Positions 4,207 through 5,738 of a stretch of 5,738 nt of DNA are shown one piece after another. The notes beneath the pieces were generated by a model. The model did no database searches and had not been told where the DNA came from. It worked only from the letters and a program-made list of their open reading frames with translations. A program made the translations under genes and the position numbers. Every line of letters begins with the position of its first letter. Position 1 is the stretch's first letter. Source of the DNA: Minisyncoccota bacterium (lineage in GTDB: Bacteria > Patescibacteriota > Minisyncoccia > Phycocordibacterales > UBA1006); NCBI GenBank assembly GCA_937970115.1, contig CALBVO010000058.1, positions 1 through 5,738 on the forward strand, read 5' to 3'.

Positions 4207-4676
4207 TTAATCTTTAATCGTGCTTGTCGATCTCGATCGACAAGTGGTAATACTAATGTTAGTAATCCATGAGATTCATGGGCTTCTGCAAGCTCAATAT
4301 CAATTTCCTCAGGAAGTTCAATTGATCGTTCAAATGCACCCCAATAAAGCTCTTCAAAATAATGATTATCGATACGCCCTTCGGGTTCATTTTTTCGTGA
4401 CCCTTCGATAATAACTTGATCTCGAGTCAGGGTAATATCAATTTCTGATTTCTGAATACCAGCAACCATTGTTTTGATAATAATAGCATTATTTATACGA
4501 TACATATCAATTGATAACTCTCCGACTTCTTCTTCGTAGGATTCCTCTTCGATCTCTTCTTCTCGTTCTGGCTCTTCTGTTTCGAGGTACTCACCGTCCA
4601 TAGCTTCGTATTCTTCTTCAGTATTAAATTTGATACTTCCTGTTAATTTTTCAAAAAAGTTTTTTTTGTTTGTCAT
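4203..4676 (-). CDS. Hsp20/alpha-crystallin family small heat shock protein
   Basis: A 157-residue small heat shock protein, an ATP-independent holdase that binds unfolding proteins in the cytoplasm. The alpha-crystallin domain spans about residues 54-150: strand and loop IIIKTMVAGIQKSEIDITL, then VIIEGSRK, then YFEELYWGAFERSIELP, and the family's late motif GLLTLVLP (137-144). The N-terminal arm starts TNKKNFFEKLTGSI and continues into a very acidic run at about residues 19-53, mostly Glu. This is unlike the aromatic-rich arms of classical Hsp20 but is a type I recall from Parcubacteria. The usual C-terminal I-x-I anchor is reduced to RLKIK. It is the last gene of the valS-prsW-hsp20 operon, 23 bases after prsW, without a Shine-Dalgarno sequence. 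Confidence 0.92.
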   Translation of the reverse strand: MTNKKNFFEKLTGSIKFNTEEEYEAMDGEYLETEEPEREEEIEEESYEEEVGELSIDMYRINNAIIIKTMVAGIQKSEIDITLTRDQVIIEGSRKNEPEGRIDNHYFEELYWGAFERSIELPEEIDIELAEAHESHGLLTLVLPLVDRDRQARLKIK

Positions 4677-4699
4677 AATAGTCGTGTTAGTTTTTAGAT

Positions 4700-5395
4700 T
4701 TAATAGTTAATGCGTCGTACTCTTTCAAACATGGCAATAATAAATAAAGTTACTACCCATAAAATTCCCAAGGTAAGAAATCCATTAATTTCTATATACT
4801 TAATTATAAAGTAGTTGAAAAAGGTATGCAATATAATTACGATCCCTAAGCCAAGGGTACCAAAAATAATTTTAGTACTTCGTCTTTTATAAAATACAAA
4901 ACCAATAATTAAACCAAGAAGAGCTGCAAGAATACTATGGAGAATACTTGCACCCAAAAAACGTAGCATTCCCGTTTCAATAACGAATGAGATATCTTGT
5001 TGAAGACTAGGTTCCAATAAAAACAAAACATTCTCAGCCGTTGCAAACCCGAGAGCTCCTGTAATTAAATATATTGCATAATCAATTGGTTCGTCGAGAT
5101 ACGATGAGTTAAAATCAATAGCAAATACAGTCGCAAATTTCACAATCTCTTCGATTGCTGCCAGTACAAATATTTTTGAGGTGTTTTCTAGTGCAAAAAA
5201 AATAATAAGAAATTGACCAATTGGTGTAATAAAGAAGACAGATAAGGCCCCAGCAAAGAACGTTAAAATCAGTAACCCTCGTGGCTCCGGTTGAAATCGG
5301 TCTTCACGTAACCAAAAAAACAACCACAATAATGTAGGAATGACCCCGGTTAGGAGTATTGTCCAAATTACTTCGGTTGTTAGGATTGCGGCCAT
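4700..5395 (-). CDS. prsW: PrsW family intramembrane metalloprotease
   Basis: A 231-residue polytopic membrane protein with about seven or eight hydrophobic segments and the PrsW (CAAX protease-related) signature: PEPRG after the first helix (about 36-40), AAIEEIVKF with the paired glutamates E82/E83 and K86, FATAEN (E121, N122), ILHSILAALLG (H153) and the late ILHTFFNYF (H190, N194). These Glu and His residues are the expected metal and catalytic ligands. In Bacillus, PrsW makes the first cut in the anti-sigma factor RsiW; the substrate here is unknown and no anti-sigma gene is in view. The start ATG overlaps the valS end by 16 bases, indicating translational coupling, but a TGATATACTT box upstream also suggests its own promoter. 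hsp20 follows, which fits an envelope- or protein-stress unit. No Shine-Dalgarno sequence precedes the ATG. Confidence 0.92.
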   Translation of the reverse strand: MAAILTTEVIWTILLTGVIPTLLWLFFWLREDRFQPEPRGLLILTFFAGALSVFFITPIGQFLIIFFALENTSKIFVLAAIEEIVKFATVFAIDFNSSYLDEPIDYAIYLITGALGFATAENVLFLLEPSLQQDISFVIETGMLRFLGASILHSILAALLGLIIGFVFYKRRSTKIIFGTLGLGIVIILHTFFNYFIIKYIEINGFLTLGILWVVTLFIIAMFERVRRINY

Positions 5396-5738
5396 AATAC
5401 TGTCATAAGTATATCACGGTCACTTGAATTTTTAACTTCTTGCCAGATTTCTTCGGTGATAAATGGCATGAATGGGTGAAGGGTAATCAGCATGGTTTTG
5501 AGGGTTTTTCGTAAGAAGTGTTTACGCGAAATAATTTCCGTGTCACTCCCATTTTCAAAAATATCTTTTGATTCCTCAAGTATTTCAGATGCAAAAGTAT
5601 TCCAAGCATAGTGATACAGCTTTTCAGAAACAATATAGTATCTAAATTCATCCATTTCTTTGGTGATTTCTTTGATGAGTGATTTTTGCTCTGCAAAAAG
5701 TGCTAGGTCTCGCGGTGAAAATTCTACCGTATCTTCTG
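5380..5738 (-). CDS. valS: Valyl-tRNA synthetase, C-terminal part (gene continues past the window end)
   Basis: The frame is open to the window edge, so 119 C-terminal residues are visible (118 if the partial first codon is counted out). They form the helical anticodon-binding domain of a class I synthetase: EDTVEFSPRDLALFAEQKSL, then KLYHYAWNTFASEILEESK and LHPFMPFITEEIWQEV, the last being typical of ValRS. The enzyme charges tRNA-Val with valine in the cytoplasm. The protein stops at VLWPQS, only about 27 residues after the HPFMPF block. E. coli ValRS has a long extra segment and a coiled-coil arm there, so this is a short-form enzyme. IleRS or LeuRS is less likely from the motif wording but cannot be excluded without the catalytic part. 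The last 16 bases overlap prsW. Confidence 0.83.
   Translation of the reverse strand, partial: EDTVEFSPRDLALFAEQKSLIKEITKEMDEFRYYIVSEKLYHYAWNTFASEILEESKDIFENGSDTEIISRKHFLRKTLKTMLITLHPFMPFITEEIWQEVKNSSDRDILMTVLWPQS
5407..5416 (-). promoter_or_regulatory. Internal extended -10 promoter for prsW-hsp20 within valS
   Basis: On the minus strand TGATATACTT (5416-5407) is identical to the box before the 106-residue gene at 2808-2817. The TATACT ends 13 bases before the prsW ATG, giving a leader of roughly 7 bases. The -35 region is weak (GTTAAA with 16-bp spacing at best). Confidence 0.45.

Noticed and set aside
4220..4411. 63-codon plus-strand frame opposite hsp20
   Set aside because: Antisense to the alpha-crystallin domain, with no promoter or family match.
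5487..5696. 69-codon minus-strand frame overlapping valS
   Set aside because: Out of frame with the clear anticodon-binding domain; the product is Lys/Ser-rich without a family match.
1..5738. Recoding of TGA as glycine (as in Gracilibacteria and Absconditabacteria)
   Set aside because: No gene contains an in-frame TGA at a conserved position. All proteins read through normally with standard stops.

Overview
The window looks like chromosomal DNA of a small-genome bacterium of the Candidate Phyla Radiation, most likely a Parcubacteria/Nomurabacteria-type lineage. This is inferred from the low GC content, short intergenic gaps, nearly all TAA stops, absence of Shine-Dalgarno sequences before most genes, and protein types I know from such genomes: a DivIC/FtsB-like protein, a YruB-type glutaredoxin, PrsW next to an acidic-headed Hsp20, and a valyl-tRNA synthetase that ends early. 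The standard genetic code fits every gene. No stretch longer than about 200 bases lacks a gene or RNA.

Layout. 1-1450 (+): a 452-codon frame that looks like a composite. Its first half resembles the region after the motor domain of type III restriction-like helicases; its second half is a DUF2779 exonuclease-like domain. 1539-1613 (-): tRNA-Glu(CTC). 1798-1914 (-): a 38-residue single-span membrane protein, diverging from the septum-formation initiator gene at 1934-2248 (+) through a 24-bp palindromic start region. 2324-2563 (+): glutaredoxin. 2666-2738 (-): tRNA-Arg(CCT). 2825-3145 (+): small coiled-coil/membrane protein of unknown function. 3155-3228 (+): tRNA-Phe(GAA). 3324-4008 (+): alpha/beta hydrolase split by a frameshift at a run of six A. 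4016-4206: degenerate triple repeat around a terminator. 4203-5738 (-): hsp20, prsW and the 3' end of valS, in transcription order valS-prsW-hsp20, with valS and prsW overlapping by 16 bp.

Regulation. Almost every unit is bounded by a strong AT-rich hairpin that can work in both directions, and most units are single genes. The heptamer TATACTT occurs 4-10 bases before the chosen ATG of four protein genes, suggesting short-leader or leaderless mRNAs. valS-prsW-hsp20 is the only multi-gene operon, and it seems to have an internal promoter in the end of valS that would drive the membrane protease and the chaperone without the synthetase.

The points most worth a second look are the helicase/DUF2779 composite gene, the frameshifted hydrolase with an otherwise intact triad, the TATACTT start architecture, the triple repeat beside hsp20, and the G37 tRNA-Phe.
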